A stretch of 28,885 bases of DNA from [Eubacterium] saphenum (lineage in GTDB: Bacteria; Bacillota; Clostridia; Peptostreptococcales; Anaerovoracaceae). A program made the position numbers and the translations under genes. Within the stretch, counting starts at the first letter, position 1, and the number at the start of each line of letters is the position of its first letter. The notes below the pieces were generated by a model that worked only from the letters and a program-made list of their open reading frames with translations, was not told the DNA's origin and searched no databases. The stretch spans positions 1 to 28,885 of the forward strand of contig SFHC01000020.1 in NCBI GenBank assembly GCA_004555725.1, in the 5' to 3' direction. Positions 1 through 7,163 of the stretch are shown piece by piece.

Positions 1-80
1 TTAAAGAAAGGAAAAGGCTGATGCATTGGTCGAAATGGATTGACCCAAAATGGCGATTTTAATCCGGCTATCTGTGGCGT

Positions 81-833
81 TTATCGCCCGACGCTAACAG
101 TATTAATAGCTGAGACGTTTTCTTGTTTATTACTTAAATACAAATCACTTACTTTTTTAACAAACATTTTATCTGCCTTATAATTTTCATTTCCTTTGTA
201 CGAATTTACAATAGTTTCTTTTTCATGTTCCCAAGTCTTTTGCCATTCTTTTTCTTCATCTTCAGATGGAGAAGATATATTGTGTGCAGACATGTATTCA
301 CTTCTTTTGAGCTTATATAATTTATCGATAATATAGTCCGTTTTATAAGTTTCACGATTCGACCAATAGGTCTCTTCATATGTTATATCCGCATCTTTAC
401 AGAGCCGTTGAATTTCCTCAAAATTATCTGCATCTTTACTGTAATCAATTATTTTCCGAATATAATCATTGACCTCTTGTTCAGTACAAGTAATACCTCG
501 AGACTGTGCATATTCGACTAATGCTTTTTTATTTATAAATTGATTCGCCGCAACTGCTATCGCTTGTGTTTTGATTTTCCCCTTGATTTTTTCTTCTGTT
601 TTAGCATCAATATATATTTGAGCATAGTTATTGTCGGAACCCAATTTGTTTGTTAGCTGGATTCCTTCCTTCTGTATTTGTATATAGGTTTTTAAATATT
701 CCTTTCCGTCATCTGCACTCGTTGTGTGAGATGTTGCATTTTTCGAATGTGTTGTAGCAATCAAAATGCCGATCAATGTAATACTAATAAGTATTAATAT
801 CACTTTTATTATAAGGGAACGTACAGTTTTCAT
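81..833 (-). CDS. Membrane-anchored SurA-N-like (foldase-type) protein
   Basis: The 250-residue product starts with a basic N-terminus and one hydrophobic segment (about residues 8-27). There is no Cys that would make a lipobox, so it is either an uncleaved anchor or a signal peptide. The rest is extracytoplasmic, charged and helical. Residues about 90-175 resemble the SurA N-terminal chaperone domain: an 'NQFINKKALVEYAQSRGI' helix followed by 'TEQEVNDYI'. No PPIase (parvulin) domain follows. The start has a good ribosome site, GGAGGTGC four bases before ATG. It lies 19 bp downstream of the secreted-protein gene at 853-1398 on the same strand, so the two are probably co-transcribed. Base composition is much more AT-rich than the rest of the window. 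I infer a chaperone or anchor role for the partner protein; the domain match is by eye. Confidence 0.6.
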   Translation of the reverse strand: MKTVRSLIIKVILILISITLIGILIATTHSKNATSHTTSADDGKEYLKTYIQIQKEGIQLTNKLGSDNNYAQIYIDAKTEEKIKGKIKTQAIAVAANQFINKKALVEYAQSRGITCTEQEVNDYIRKIIDYSKDADNFEEIQRLCKDADITYEETYWSNRETYKTDYIIDKLYKLKRSEYMSAHNISSPSEDEEKEWQKTWEHEKETIVNSYKGNENYKADKMFVKKVSDLYLSNKQENVSAINTVSVGR

Positions 834-852
834 TATTGCACCTCCATCTCAT

Positions 853-1398
853 TCAATGAGCAATACCAGTCCATTTTTCAGTCTTACCCTCGATAACGGC
901 ACCACCGTATATGTTATACCCCAAAGTACAATACGACCCTCCGTTTAGTTTCCCAACAGCAGTTATGTTGCTTACATATCCATCAGAAGCAAGCCATTTA
1001 GGATCACGTATCGTCGAATATCTCTGTGTAGAATAACAAACATGCATTTTCCCTCCGGCACTTAATCGTAGATAGCCCAAATCAATAGTAAGTGGAGCGG
1101 TTGCCTCTCTACTGTTTGGACTCTTTGATACTAACGATGTATACTCCTTTGTGAATGTCCTATGAGTAGAATTATCATGATAATACAGACTTCCAGACAA
1201 AGTCGTTTGAATAGCAACCCAACCATGTGATTGAACTGCAACAATCAACTTTGAGGATTTATGAGCTAATTGCTTCTGCTTAGTCGTTGCAAAACAAGGT
1301 GAAATGCAATTTGTAGCAAAAATCACACACAAAACAACTGCAAACATCACACAAATCCTAATTAATATGTGGTGGCACAAGTCTTTTCCCAAGTTCAT
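853..1398 (-). CDS. Small secreted protein of unknown function
   Basis: The 181-residue product has a typical signal peptide. A basic start (NLGKDLCHH) is followed by a hydrophobic core at about residues 12-33 and a probable cleavage near 'CFA-TT' (residues 35-38). The mature part of about 143 residues is rich in Ser, Thr, Tyr and Gly, looks beta-structured, and has two Cys that could pair ('MHVCYS' and 'SYCTLGY'). I recognise no family. The ATG is preceded by AAAGAGGG. It is the first gene of a two-gene AT-rich unit with the SurA-N-like gene downstream. A small secreted toxin, bacteriocin-like or adhesive factor would fit, but nothing in the sequence decides between them. Confidence 0.55.
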   Translation of the reverse strand: MNLGKDLCHHILIRICVMFAVVLCVIFATNCISPCFATTKQKQLAHKSSKLIVAVQSHGWVAIQTTLSGSLYYHDNSTHRTFTKEYTSLVSKSPNSREATAPLTIDLGYLRLSAGGKMHVCYSTQRYSTIRDPKWLASDGYVSNITAVGKLNGGSYCTLGYNIYGGAVIEGKTEKWTGIAH

Positions 1399-1540
1399 TT
1401 AATATTCCCTCTTTTTCGACTATAATGTGAATTAAAAATACTTTTATTGTTTAATCTCACCCACAAATATCGTATATTCAGACTACATTATTTAGATAAT
1501 ATTGTCAATACATTATTTCTGCATAATTTTTAATAAATTT

Positions 1541-1584
1541 AAGAATTATAAAAGCACCCCCACACTATAATTGCGTGGGGATGC
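1541..1584 (-). terminator. Intrinsic terminator of the dapH operon
   Basis: On the minus strand, GCATCCCCAC (1584-1575) pairs with GTGGGGGTGC (1563-1554). The 10-bp stem contains one G-U pair, has an 11-base loop, and is followed at once by TTTTATAATT. It lies 10-50 bases after the deacetylase stop codon. Confidence 0.85.
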
Positions 1585-1593
1585 CTGTAAAAT

Positions 1594-2739
1594 TCACATC
1601 AGTTCTTCTGTCATCACAGCTGCGTGAACGGCGGCCGCCGTCACCAGGGCGGATTCATCCGGGCACATCTTAGGGCTGTGCAGTGGGTACGGGCTGCCGA
1701 TACCGATATGGTAATAGGCACCCGGATATTTCAGAAGATAAAATCCAAAATCTTCCGTAGTCATAGTCGCATCCTGCTCCACCTGAACATGGTCCGCGCC
1801 GAGAAGCGCTGAGGCGGCATCCTGCACCAGACGCGTCTGTTCATCGTGGTTGGTGACGCCAACATATCCGTTCTGCATCCGCAGATCATACGTCACATGT
1901 GCCTCGTCCGCGATCTGGTCCAGCGTTTTCCGGATCTTCTGCTCCATCTCTTCCCGCAGGTCCAGTCCGGCTGTGCGCAGAATTCCAGAGAAATTCGCAT
2001 GATCAGAAATAATATTCCGGGCCGTGCCGGCATGGAATTCACCTACCGTCACAACTGCGCGCTCACCATGGTAAACGCCGGTCATCTCCTTCAGCGCCGC
2101 ACACATCCTGGCTGCCGCGTACAGGCTGTCCGTTCCGTTCTCCGGTTCCGCACCATGTGTTCCCTTTCCGTGAACTGTCACATCGTACACACAGGCTGCG
2201 GCATAGAACCGGCCGTATTTCACACCAACTGTCCCCGGCGGAAGGAATGGATTTCCATGCGCGCCATAGACCGAACGGACCTTCAGTTCATCCAGAATTC
2301 CCGTGTCCAGAATTCTCTGTGCGCCGCCGTCCCCCTCTTCATCTGGCTGAAAGATAAACACCGCCGTCCCGGAAAACGCCTCCCGGTGCAGCGACAAAAG
2401 TTTAGCCGCTCCAAGGAGAGAAGCGGTATGAATATCGTGCCCGCAGGCATGCATCATGCCATCCACTTCAGAAGCAAACGGAACCGGAACTTCTTCCGTC
2501 ACCGGAAGCGCGTCGATGTCCGCCCGGAAGGCAACGGATGGTCCATCACCGTTCCGCAGAATGCCGATGATCCCGGTCTTTAAGACCTGCCTAGTTTCAA
2601 TTCCACATGATTCCAGAACGTCCTTGATTTTTTCTGTGGTCCGGTACTCCCGGTTTCCGATCTCCGGGTGCCGGTGGAAATCCCGTCTCCACGCAATGAT
2701 CTCCGGTTCGATTTTTTTTGCTTCCTCGAGCCAATTCAT
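1594..2739 (-). CDS. dapL: N-acetyldiaminopimelate deacetylase (M20 family)
   Basis: This cytoplasmic M20/amidohydrolase-type metallopeptidase has 381 residues, the usual length. Metal and catalytic motifs are intact: 'FRADIDALP' (71-79), 'HACGHDIH' (97-104), the Glu pair in 'QPDEEG' (134-135) and a C-terminal 'LHSPKMCPDE' with the last metal-binding His. M20 enzymes hydrolyse many N-acyl amino acids. The position right after dapH and a class I aminotransferase points to EC 3.5.1.47, which removes acetate from N-acetyl-LL-diaminopimelate in lysine and cell-wall synthesis. Its ATG shares one base with the aminotransferase stop (TAATG) and sits just after AGAGGA, so translation is probably coupled. 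The symbol follows Bacillus ykuR/dapL and is not the LL-DAP aminotransferase also called DapL. Confidence 0.85.
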   Translation of the reverse strand: MNWLEEAKKIEPEIIAWRRDFHRHPEIGNREYRTTEKIKDVLESCGIETRQVLKTGIIGILRNGDGPSVAFRADIDALPVTEEVPVPFASEVDGMMHACGHDIHTASLLGAAKLLSLHREAFSGTAVFIFQPDEEGDGGAQRILDTGILDELKVRSVYGAHGNPFLPPGTVGVKYGRFYAAACVYDVTVHGKGTHGAEPENGTDSLYAAARMCAALKEMTGVYHGERAVVTVGEFHAGTARNIISDHANFSGILRTAGLDLREEMEQKIRKTLDQIADEAHVTYDLRMQNGYVGVTNHDEQTRLVQDAASALLGADHVQVEQDATMTTEDFGFYLLKYPGAYYHIGIGSPYPLHSPKMCPDESALVTAAAVHAAVMTEELM

Positions 2740-3902
2740 TATCCTCTGCCCTCGCTTTCCAGAATGGAAATAAATTTTGCCAGACGGTCCATGCCTTCCC
2801 GCAGTTCATCATCACTGTAGCAGTACGTCAGACGGATGTGGTCATCACTGCCGAATGCAAATCCCGGGGTTGCCGCAAGTTTAACTTCCTGAATCATCCG
2901 CGTGCAGAACTCCGAGGAAGAGAGCCCGTATTTCCGAATCGACGGGAACACATAGAACGCGCCGTCCGGCTCTGTCACCTCCATGCCAATTTCTCTCAAA
3001 CGCCTGAGCATGAACGCTCTGCGCTGTTTATAGATTTCAAGAAACGGAGCAGGATCAAAGTCCAGCGCTTTGACTGCCGCTCTCTGGAACGGCGCAGGCG
3101 TAGATGTAATCATGAACTGATGAACCAGCTCCAGACGTTCCCGAATTTCCGGATCCATGCAGACGTATCCCATTCTCCAGCCCGTCATGGCGTACGGCTT
3201 GGAAAAGGACTGCACCAGAAACAGCTGATCTTCCAGGTCTTCATATTCCGCGATGCTGCGGCATCCCTTCTTATACACCAGTTGCTGGTAAACATCATCC
3301 GCAATGACAAAAAGGCCGTATTTCTTTGCGAGATCATGAACGGCGTCCAGGCTTTCCCGGTTCAGCACACATCCGGTCGGGTTGTTCGGAGAGTTGAGCA
3401 CGATTGCCTTGGTCCGCTCAGTAATCAGATTCTCCAGTTTTTTTCTGTCGATCTGAAAGGCGTCTTCAGATGTGTCAAGCGGGACGAACTTCCCTCTGCA
3501 CATCTTGGTGATCTCTTCATAGATCATAAATGCCGGAACCGGAGCAATCACTTCATCGCCCGGATTCAAAATCCCGAAAAGGGACAGGAATACGCCCTCT
3601 TCCGCGCCTGCCGTAACGATGACATGATCCGCGGTATAATGGTGTCCGTTTTTCAGGTTTTCAAAGTCTGCGATTTTCTGCCGCAGTTCAGGTGAACCGT
3701 TGTTGGGAATATAGTGTGTCTCATGGTGCAGAAAGGCCTCAAACACTTCATCTTTCACCATCTGCGGCGTATCAAAATCCGGTTCGCCAAGCGTCAGCGC
3801 AACGCATCCCGGAGTGGCTTTTGCCAGGTTGGAAAATTCCCGGATCGCGCTGTGCTGCGCGCTGAACATGACCTGATTTAATTGTTCTTTCATACTTCCC
3901 AT
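2739..3902 (-). CDS. patA: Class I aminotransferase, probable N-acetyl-LL-diaminopimelate aminotransferase
   Basis: This 387-residue fold-type I PLP enzyme has 'LGEPDFDTP' (38-46), 'SPNNPTG' (171-177), 'ADDVY' (201-205), the PLP lysine in 'SFSKPYAMTGWRMGY' (Lys235) and the carboxylate-binding Arg in 'HIRLTYC' near the C-terminus. Sequence alone says aspartate/aromatic-type aminotransferase. The position between dapH and the deacetylase suggests it converts N-acetyl-2-amino-6-oxopimelate to N-acetyl-diaminopimelate, as PatA does in Bacillus. The first ATG overlaps the dapH stop as TAATG. A second in-frame ATG three codons on (MKEQL) is an alternative start. Substrate assignment rests on context. 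Confidence 0.8.
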   Translation of the reverse strand: MGSMKEQLNQVMFSAQHSAIREFSNLAKATPGCVALTLGEPDFDTPQMVKDEVFEAFLHHETHYIPNNGSPELRQKIADFENLKNGHHYTADHVIVTAGAEEGVFLSLFGILNPGDEVIAPVPAFMIYEEITKMCRGKFVPLDTSEDAFQIDRKKLENLITERTKAIVLNSPNNPTGCVLNRESLDAVHDLAKKYGLFVIADDVYQQLVYKKGCRSIAEYEDLEDQLFLVQSFSKPYAMTGWRMGYVCMDPEIRERLELVHQFMITSTPAPFQRAAVKALDFDPAPFLEIYKQRRAFMLRRLREIGMEVTEPDGAFYVFPSIRKYGLSSSEFCTRMIQEVKLAATPGFAFGSDDHIRLTYCYSDDELREGMDRLAKFISILESEGRG

Positions 3903-4597
3903 TACAGTTTCCTCAGCATATCCTCCAGTCCGGTCTTGCTGGATGTCTTTTCATCCTTCATCTTGATGACTCTTGCCGGGCATCCTGCGACAACCGCGTT
4001 GTCCGGAACATCTTCAATGACGACTGCGCCGGCAGCGACAACCGCGCCTTTTCCGACGTGAACGCCCTCAATGACGACTGCGTTGGCGCCGATCAGAACA
4101 TCGTCTTCAATAATAACCGGTGTCGCGCTCGCCGGCTCGATCACCCCTGCAAGAACTGTGCCCGCTCCGATGTGGCAGTGATTCCCGACTGTCGCGCGTC
4201 CGCCAAGAATCGCGCCCATATCGATCATCGTTCCCTCGCCGATGACGGCTCCGATATTTATGACTGCGCCCATCATAATAACCGCGTTCTTTCCTATAGA
4301 CACCTGATCCCTGATAATTGCGCCCGGCTCGATTCTGGCGTCGATTTCCTTCATATCCAGGAGCGGAACGGCCGTATTTCTGGAATTGTTTTCTACAACC
4401 GCATCCTCGATCTTGTCCTTATTCGCGTCCAGAATCAGTTTCAGGTCTTTCCAGTCGCCGAACACGACCTTATCCTTATCGCCGAACACCTTTGCGTCTC
4501 CGTAATCGATCGGCGCCTTTTCTTTCACATAGACTTTTACTGGTGTTTTTTTCTCTGATTCGCCAATAAAGCGAATGATCTCTTCTGCATTCATCAT
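3902..4597 (-). CDS. dapH: Tetrahydrodipicolinate N-acetyltransferase
   Basis: The 231-residue product has the DapH layout. An N-terminal helical domain contains 'EIIRFIGESEKKTPVKVYVK'. A left-handed beta-helix of hexapeptide repeats follows at about residues 90-205, for example 'IGKNAVIMMGAVINIGAVIG', then 'VVAGCPARVIK'. It acetylates tetrahydrodipicolinate with acetyl-CoA (EC 2.3.1.89), the first step of the acetyl branch to diaminopimelate and lysine. It opens the operon, with AAGGGG about nine bases before the tandem ATGATG; either Met could start. The acetyl- rather than succinyl-specific family is indicated by this N-terminal domain and by the deacetylase downstream. Confidence 0.9.
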   Translation of the reverse strand: MMNAEEIIRFIGESEKKTPVKVYVKEKAPIDYGDAKVFGDKDKVVFGDWKDLKLILDANKDKIEDAVVENNSRNTAVPLLDMKEIDARIEPGAIIRDQVSIGKNAVIMMGAVINIGAVIGEGTMIDMGAILGGRATVGNHCHIGAGTVLAGVIEPASATPVIIEDDVLIGANAVVIEGVHVGKGAVVAAGAVVIEDVPDNAVVAGCPARVIKMKDEKTSSKTGLEDMLRKL

Positions 4598-4686
4598 CGT
4601 ATTTACCCCTTTTCGATTTCCCTGTTCAGGATTTTGTTAATAAACCCGGATTTTCCCCCCCCGGATTATTTCTTGTATACGAAACC

Positions 4687-4715
4687 ATTTTAGCACGTTA
4701 AAGAGCCCTGCACAA
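4687..4715 (-). promoter_or_regulatory. Probable dapH promoter (extended -10)
   Basis: On the minus strand, TTGTGC (4715-4710) is followed after 17 bases by TAAAAT (4692-4687), with a TG one base upstream of the -10 box. The transcript would start about 80 bases before dapH. The leader contains a run of eight C/G pairs (4655-4662) flanked by two copies of CCGGATT. Confidence 0.5.
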
Positions 4716-4777
4716 ACACGATCCGTGCATCCGGCAAAACTCCTTTATTTCTTGCTTTTCTCGTTGTAGAATTATTT

Positions 4778-4802
4778 TTGTCGATAGAACTATTATAGAC
4801 AA
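4778..4802 (+). promoter_or_regulatory. Operator-like palindrome before the YitT gene
   Basis: TTGTCGATA (4778-4786) and TATAGACAA (4794-4802) form an inverted repeat matching at 8 of 9 positions around a 7-base centre. It lies 33-57 bases before the ATG of the YitT gene and overlaps the most likely -10 region (TATTAT, 4791-4796), as expected of a repressor site. No -35 box at good spacing is evident. Confidence 0.45.
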
Positions 4803-4834
4803 AGAACACAAATTTCAATCAGGAGTAAACCAAA

Positions 4835-5728
4835 ATGAGCAACATTCGATCACTTCGCCGAAACAAAGCGGTCAGCAAAATTGTTCTGATCCTTCTTGGC
4901 AATATCTTCTATGCGATGGGGGTCAATCTGGCCATCAACCCGCTGCATTTCTACAGCGGCGGATTTACCGGAATCGCGCAGCTTCTCCGGCTGTTTTTGC
5001 TGCAGGTTCTTCACGTTCCGCAGATTGCAGGCCTTGATTACCTCGGAATCATCTATTTTCTGATTAATGTGCCGTTTTTCATCATGGCCTACCGTGTCAT
5101 GGGAAAACGCTTCTGTCTGGAAACGCTGGTGTCCATCGTCATGGCCTCTGCATTTCTATCCATTATTCCAGTCCCTAAGACTCCGATTATTGAGGATCAT
5201 CTGCTCGCAGCCATGGTCGGCGGACTCGGATCCGGAATCGGCGCAGGCATGGTCTTACGAGCCGGAAGTTCACAGGGCGGACAGGATCTGATCGGCGTCT
5301 GCCTCGCAAAGACACATCCGGACTTTAAGGTCGGAAACATCGGCATTATCATCAGCATCTGCATTTATGCGATCTGTCTGTTCATTTATGACGTTCCGAC
5401 TGTATTGTACTCGATTATTTTTGCCGTCGTCACCGGCGTCTGCATCGACCGCGTGCATACCCAGAACATCAAGCTTGAAGCCATGATCTTTACCAAGAAA
5501 GAAGGCATGGCGCACGCAATCATGACGGAGCTGCGGCGAGGCGTCACCAACTGGGAAGGCGCCGGCGCATATACAAAGGAAGATTCCCATGTGCTGGTCA
5601 CCGTAATCTCTAAATATGAAGAACCGCTTCTGAAAGAAATCGTCGCGAAATACGATCCGCACGCGTTCGTCATTCTGGTCGACCACGCACGAGTCATCGG
5701 CAATTTTGAGAAGCGGTTTACGGAGTAA
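4835..5728 (+). CDS. YitT family membrane protein with C-terminal DUF2179 domain
   Basis: The 297-residue product has five to six hydrophobic helices in residues about 15-210, with YitT signatures 'FYSGGFTGIAQLL' and 'LRAGSSQGGQDLIG' in the loops. A cytoplasmic C-terminal DUF2179 domain follows at about 212-290 ('IFTKKEGMAHAIMTELRRGVT', ending 'HARVIGNFEKRF'). The family is common in Bacillota as integral inner-membrane proteins; transport is suspected, but the substrate is not established. The start is fixed by AGGAG 10 bases before ATG. It is a single gene, divergent from dapH and convergent with the PucR-type regulator (10-bp gap). Confidence 0.85.
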   Translation: MSNIRSLRRNKAVSKIVLILLGNIFYAMGVNLAINPLHFYSGGFTGIAQLLRLFLLQVLHVPQIAGLDYLGIIYFLINVPFFIMAYRVMGKRFCLETLVSIVMASAFLSIIPVPKTPIIEDHLLAAMVGGLGSGIGAGMVLRAGSSQGGQDLIGVCLAKTHPDFKVGNIGIIISICIYAICLFIYDVPTVLYSIIFAVVTGVCIDRVHTQNIKLEAMIFTKKEGMAHAIMTELRRGVTNWEGAGAYTKEDSHVLVTVISKYEEPLLKEIVAKYDPHAFVILVDHARVIGNFEKRFTE

Positions 5729-5738
5729 ACAGCGTATT

Positions 5739-6914
5739 CTACAGCATTTCATGCACCAGATATGCCAGCATCAGCTGCATACGGTTGTCCAGGCTTCCAA
5801 GGTCCATGTTCAGGATTTTTGAAGCCTGGTTTATTTTATAGTTCACCGTATTTCTGTGAACAAACATCTTGCTCGCTGTGCGCGTGATGCTGCCATCGTT
5901 CTGCAGATACAGCTTCAGGACATCCGTCAGATCCGTTCCCTTTTCCCGGTCGTGCTTAACGAGCGGTCCGAGCACCTGATTGTAGTATTCCTGCTTGATT
6001 TCATCATCCTCAATGCCCAGAAGCAGACGGTACGCTCCCATATCAGTGAAGAATATCTTGTCCTGCGGAATGGATTCCTTCATCTGAAGTCTGACAATCG
6101 CCTCAGCCTGCCGGTAGCTCTTATGGATGCAGCGCATACTCTTGGTCAGTTTTCCGATTCCAATATAGACTTTTTCCTGGTTCAGCGGCAAAAGGAAACA
6201 GACGTGATCCAGGAGGTCTTCTGCAAGGATGCGGACCTGCGCGGTGTGAGGCGTGGAAATCACCGCAATGATATCACGGTCATCGGTAAAAACGGCGCAT
6301 TTGGGATAGATTTCGCGCAGATGATTCCACAGTCGTGTCTTGATCGACTCTGCAAGCGCGTACGGATCAGAGGATGTATTGACAACTCGCATCACACAGA
6401 TGGCATATCGGTCTTCTACATTAAAGTGATGCTCGGAAAGCGGAACCACATAGCGCTCCTGCTGATCCGGAAAGAAGATCGCGTTCTTAAACGCCGTACT
6501 GATCTCTTCTTCCCGGACATTATCCTGCACGATGCATTCACAAAGCGGCTGAATGATTTTCTCCAGCGGCACCTTCCACGGCAGAGTAAACAGCGGGAAG
6601 TCATTCGCATTGCAGAACGAACAGACCTCCTCCGGGATCTTTCGGATGTATCCTCCGATGTTGACAATGATTCCGGATGCCTGATTCTCATACAGCAGGC
6701 GCACCTGATCCAGCAGGGCATCCTCTATGTTCCACTTATCCAGACCGACCCCGGTCGTGATCACCAGTTCTCCCCCGTTCAGATAACCGGCCATTTCCGG
6801 CGTTTCTGAAATATGCACCCAGGTAACCTGACGGTGCATGCCGGTCATGCCGGCAGCCAGTTCCAGTTCATCTCCCGGATACTGGTCAATTAAAACCTTC
6901 ATATCAATCGACAT
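5739..6914 (-). CDS. PucR/CdaR-type transcriptional regulator
   Basis: The product has the PucR-family architecture. The N-terminal PucR ligand domain (about residues 5-125) includes 'VTWVHISETPEMAGYLNGGELVITTG' in two short stretches. A central GGDEF-like (CdaR) region covers about 150-270. A C-terminal PucR helix-turn-helix covers about 330-390 and contains 'GSITRTASKMFVHRNTVNYK'. These proteins usually activate catabolic genes for purines, amino acids or sugars. I start it at the ATG at 6914 (MSIDMK), because GAGGGG lies six to seven bases upstream; an upstream TTG at 6929 would place that site inside the gene. It is divergent from the aminotransferase at 7164, its likely target, and convergent with the YitT gene. 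Confidence 0.85.
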   Translation of the reverse strand: MSIDMKVLIDQYPGDELELAAGMTGMHRQVTWVHISETPEMAGYLNGGELVITTGVGLDKWNIEDALLDQVRLLYENQASGIIVNIGGYIRKIPEEVCSFCNANDFPLFTLPWKVPLEKIIQPLCECIVQDNVREEEISTAFKNAIFFPDQQERYVVPLSEHHFNVEDRYAICVMRVVNTSSDPYALAESIKTRLWNHLREIYPKCAVFTDDRDIIAVISTPHTAQVRILAEDLLDHVCFLLPLNQEKVYIGIGKLTKSMRCIHKSYRQAEAIVRLQMKESIPQDKIFFTDMGAYRLLLGIEDDEIKQEYYNQVLGPLVKHDREKGTDLTDVLKLYLQNDGSITRTASKMFVHRNTVNYKINQASKILNMDLGSLDNRMQLMLAYLVHEML

Positions 6915-6961
6915 TATGAAACCCCTCAATCTCTATTCTCTTAACCCCATTCAATTTCTAC

Positions 6962-6967
6962 ATTATA
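6962..6967 (-). promoter_or_regulatory. -10 box of the PucR-type regulator gene
   Basis: TATAAT on the minus strand, preceded by TG one base upstream (extended -10), lies 48 bases before the regulator's ATG. No clear -35 box is present. The same ATGGTATAAT string occurs before mscL. Confidence 0.5.
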
Positions 6968-7006
6968 CCATAAATCTCATGTTTTAGGTTGCAGCTCACA
7001 ACTAAC

Positions 7007-7046
7007 TTGTGTCAATCATTGTGTAATTGCACAATAAACATTGTGT
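7007..7046. promoter_or_regulatory. TTGTGT repeat cluster, probable PucR or Crp/Fnr-type operator
   Basis: TTGTGT occurs three times in the same direction (7007-7012, 7019-7024, 7041-7046). The middle copy is half of an 18-bp palindrome, ATTGTGTAATTGCACAAT (7018-7035), with 16 of 18 symmetric positions. The cluster sits between the two divergent promoters, about 40-75 bases upstream of the aminotransferase -10 box, where an activator would bind. Confidence 0.5.
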
Positions 7047-7075
7047 CCCATCACATCCCGACTAGAACGTGTTCT

Positions 7076-7084
7076 TGCTATAAT
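7076..7084 (+). promoter_or_regulatory. Extended -10 promoter of the class III aminotransferase
   Basis: TGCTATAAT is a perfect extended -10 element. The -35 region at proper spacing (7056-7061, TCCCGA) does not resemble TTGACA, which fits an activator-dependent promoter next to the PucR-type regulator. Confidence 0.6.
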
Positions 7085-7163
7085 GAGTGCAACAAAGGGG
7101 AGTTCAAAAGAACAAAAGAAAAAATGGAAAATTTGTTTATGAAGATCTGAAGGGAGCAAGACA

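Noticed and set aside
1..60. Plus-strand tail 'KERKRLMHWSKWIDPKWRF' ending at 58-60, possibly the end of a transposase
   Set aside because: Too short to recognise, with no supporting terminal repeats. It may equally be non-coding.
55..95. Hairpin GGCG-ATAAA-CGCC at the stop of the left-most gene as a terminator
   Set aside because: The stem is only 4 bp and no T-run follows on the minus strand.
1846..3695. Long open frames on the plus strand opposite the dapH operon (245 and 325 codons)
   Set aside because: They are shadows of the real minus-strand genes with strong motifs. They lack ribosome sites and any recognisable domain, and are compositionally typical of antisense frames in a mid-GC genome.
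4598..4700. Lysine riboswitch in the dapH leader
   Set aside because: The predicted leader is about 80 bases, far shorter than the lysine riboswitch, and lacks its conserved elements.
7018..7035. Rex operator
   Set aside because: Rex sites are 18-bp TTGTGAA/TTCACAA-like with AT-rich inner arms. Here the symmetry is TTGTG-N6-CACAA with a different inner sequence, closer to Crp/Fnr geometry.
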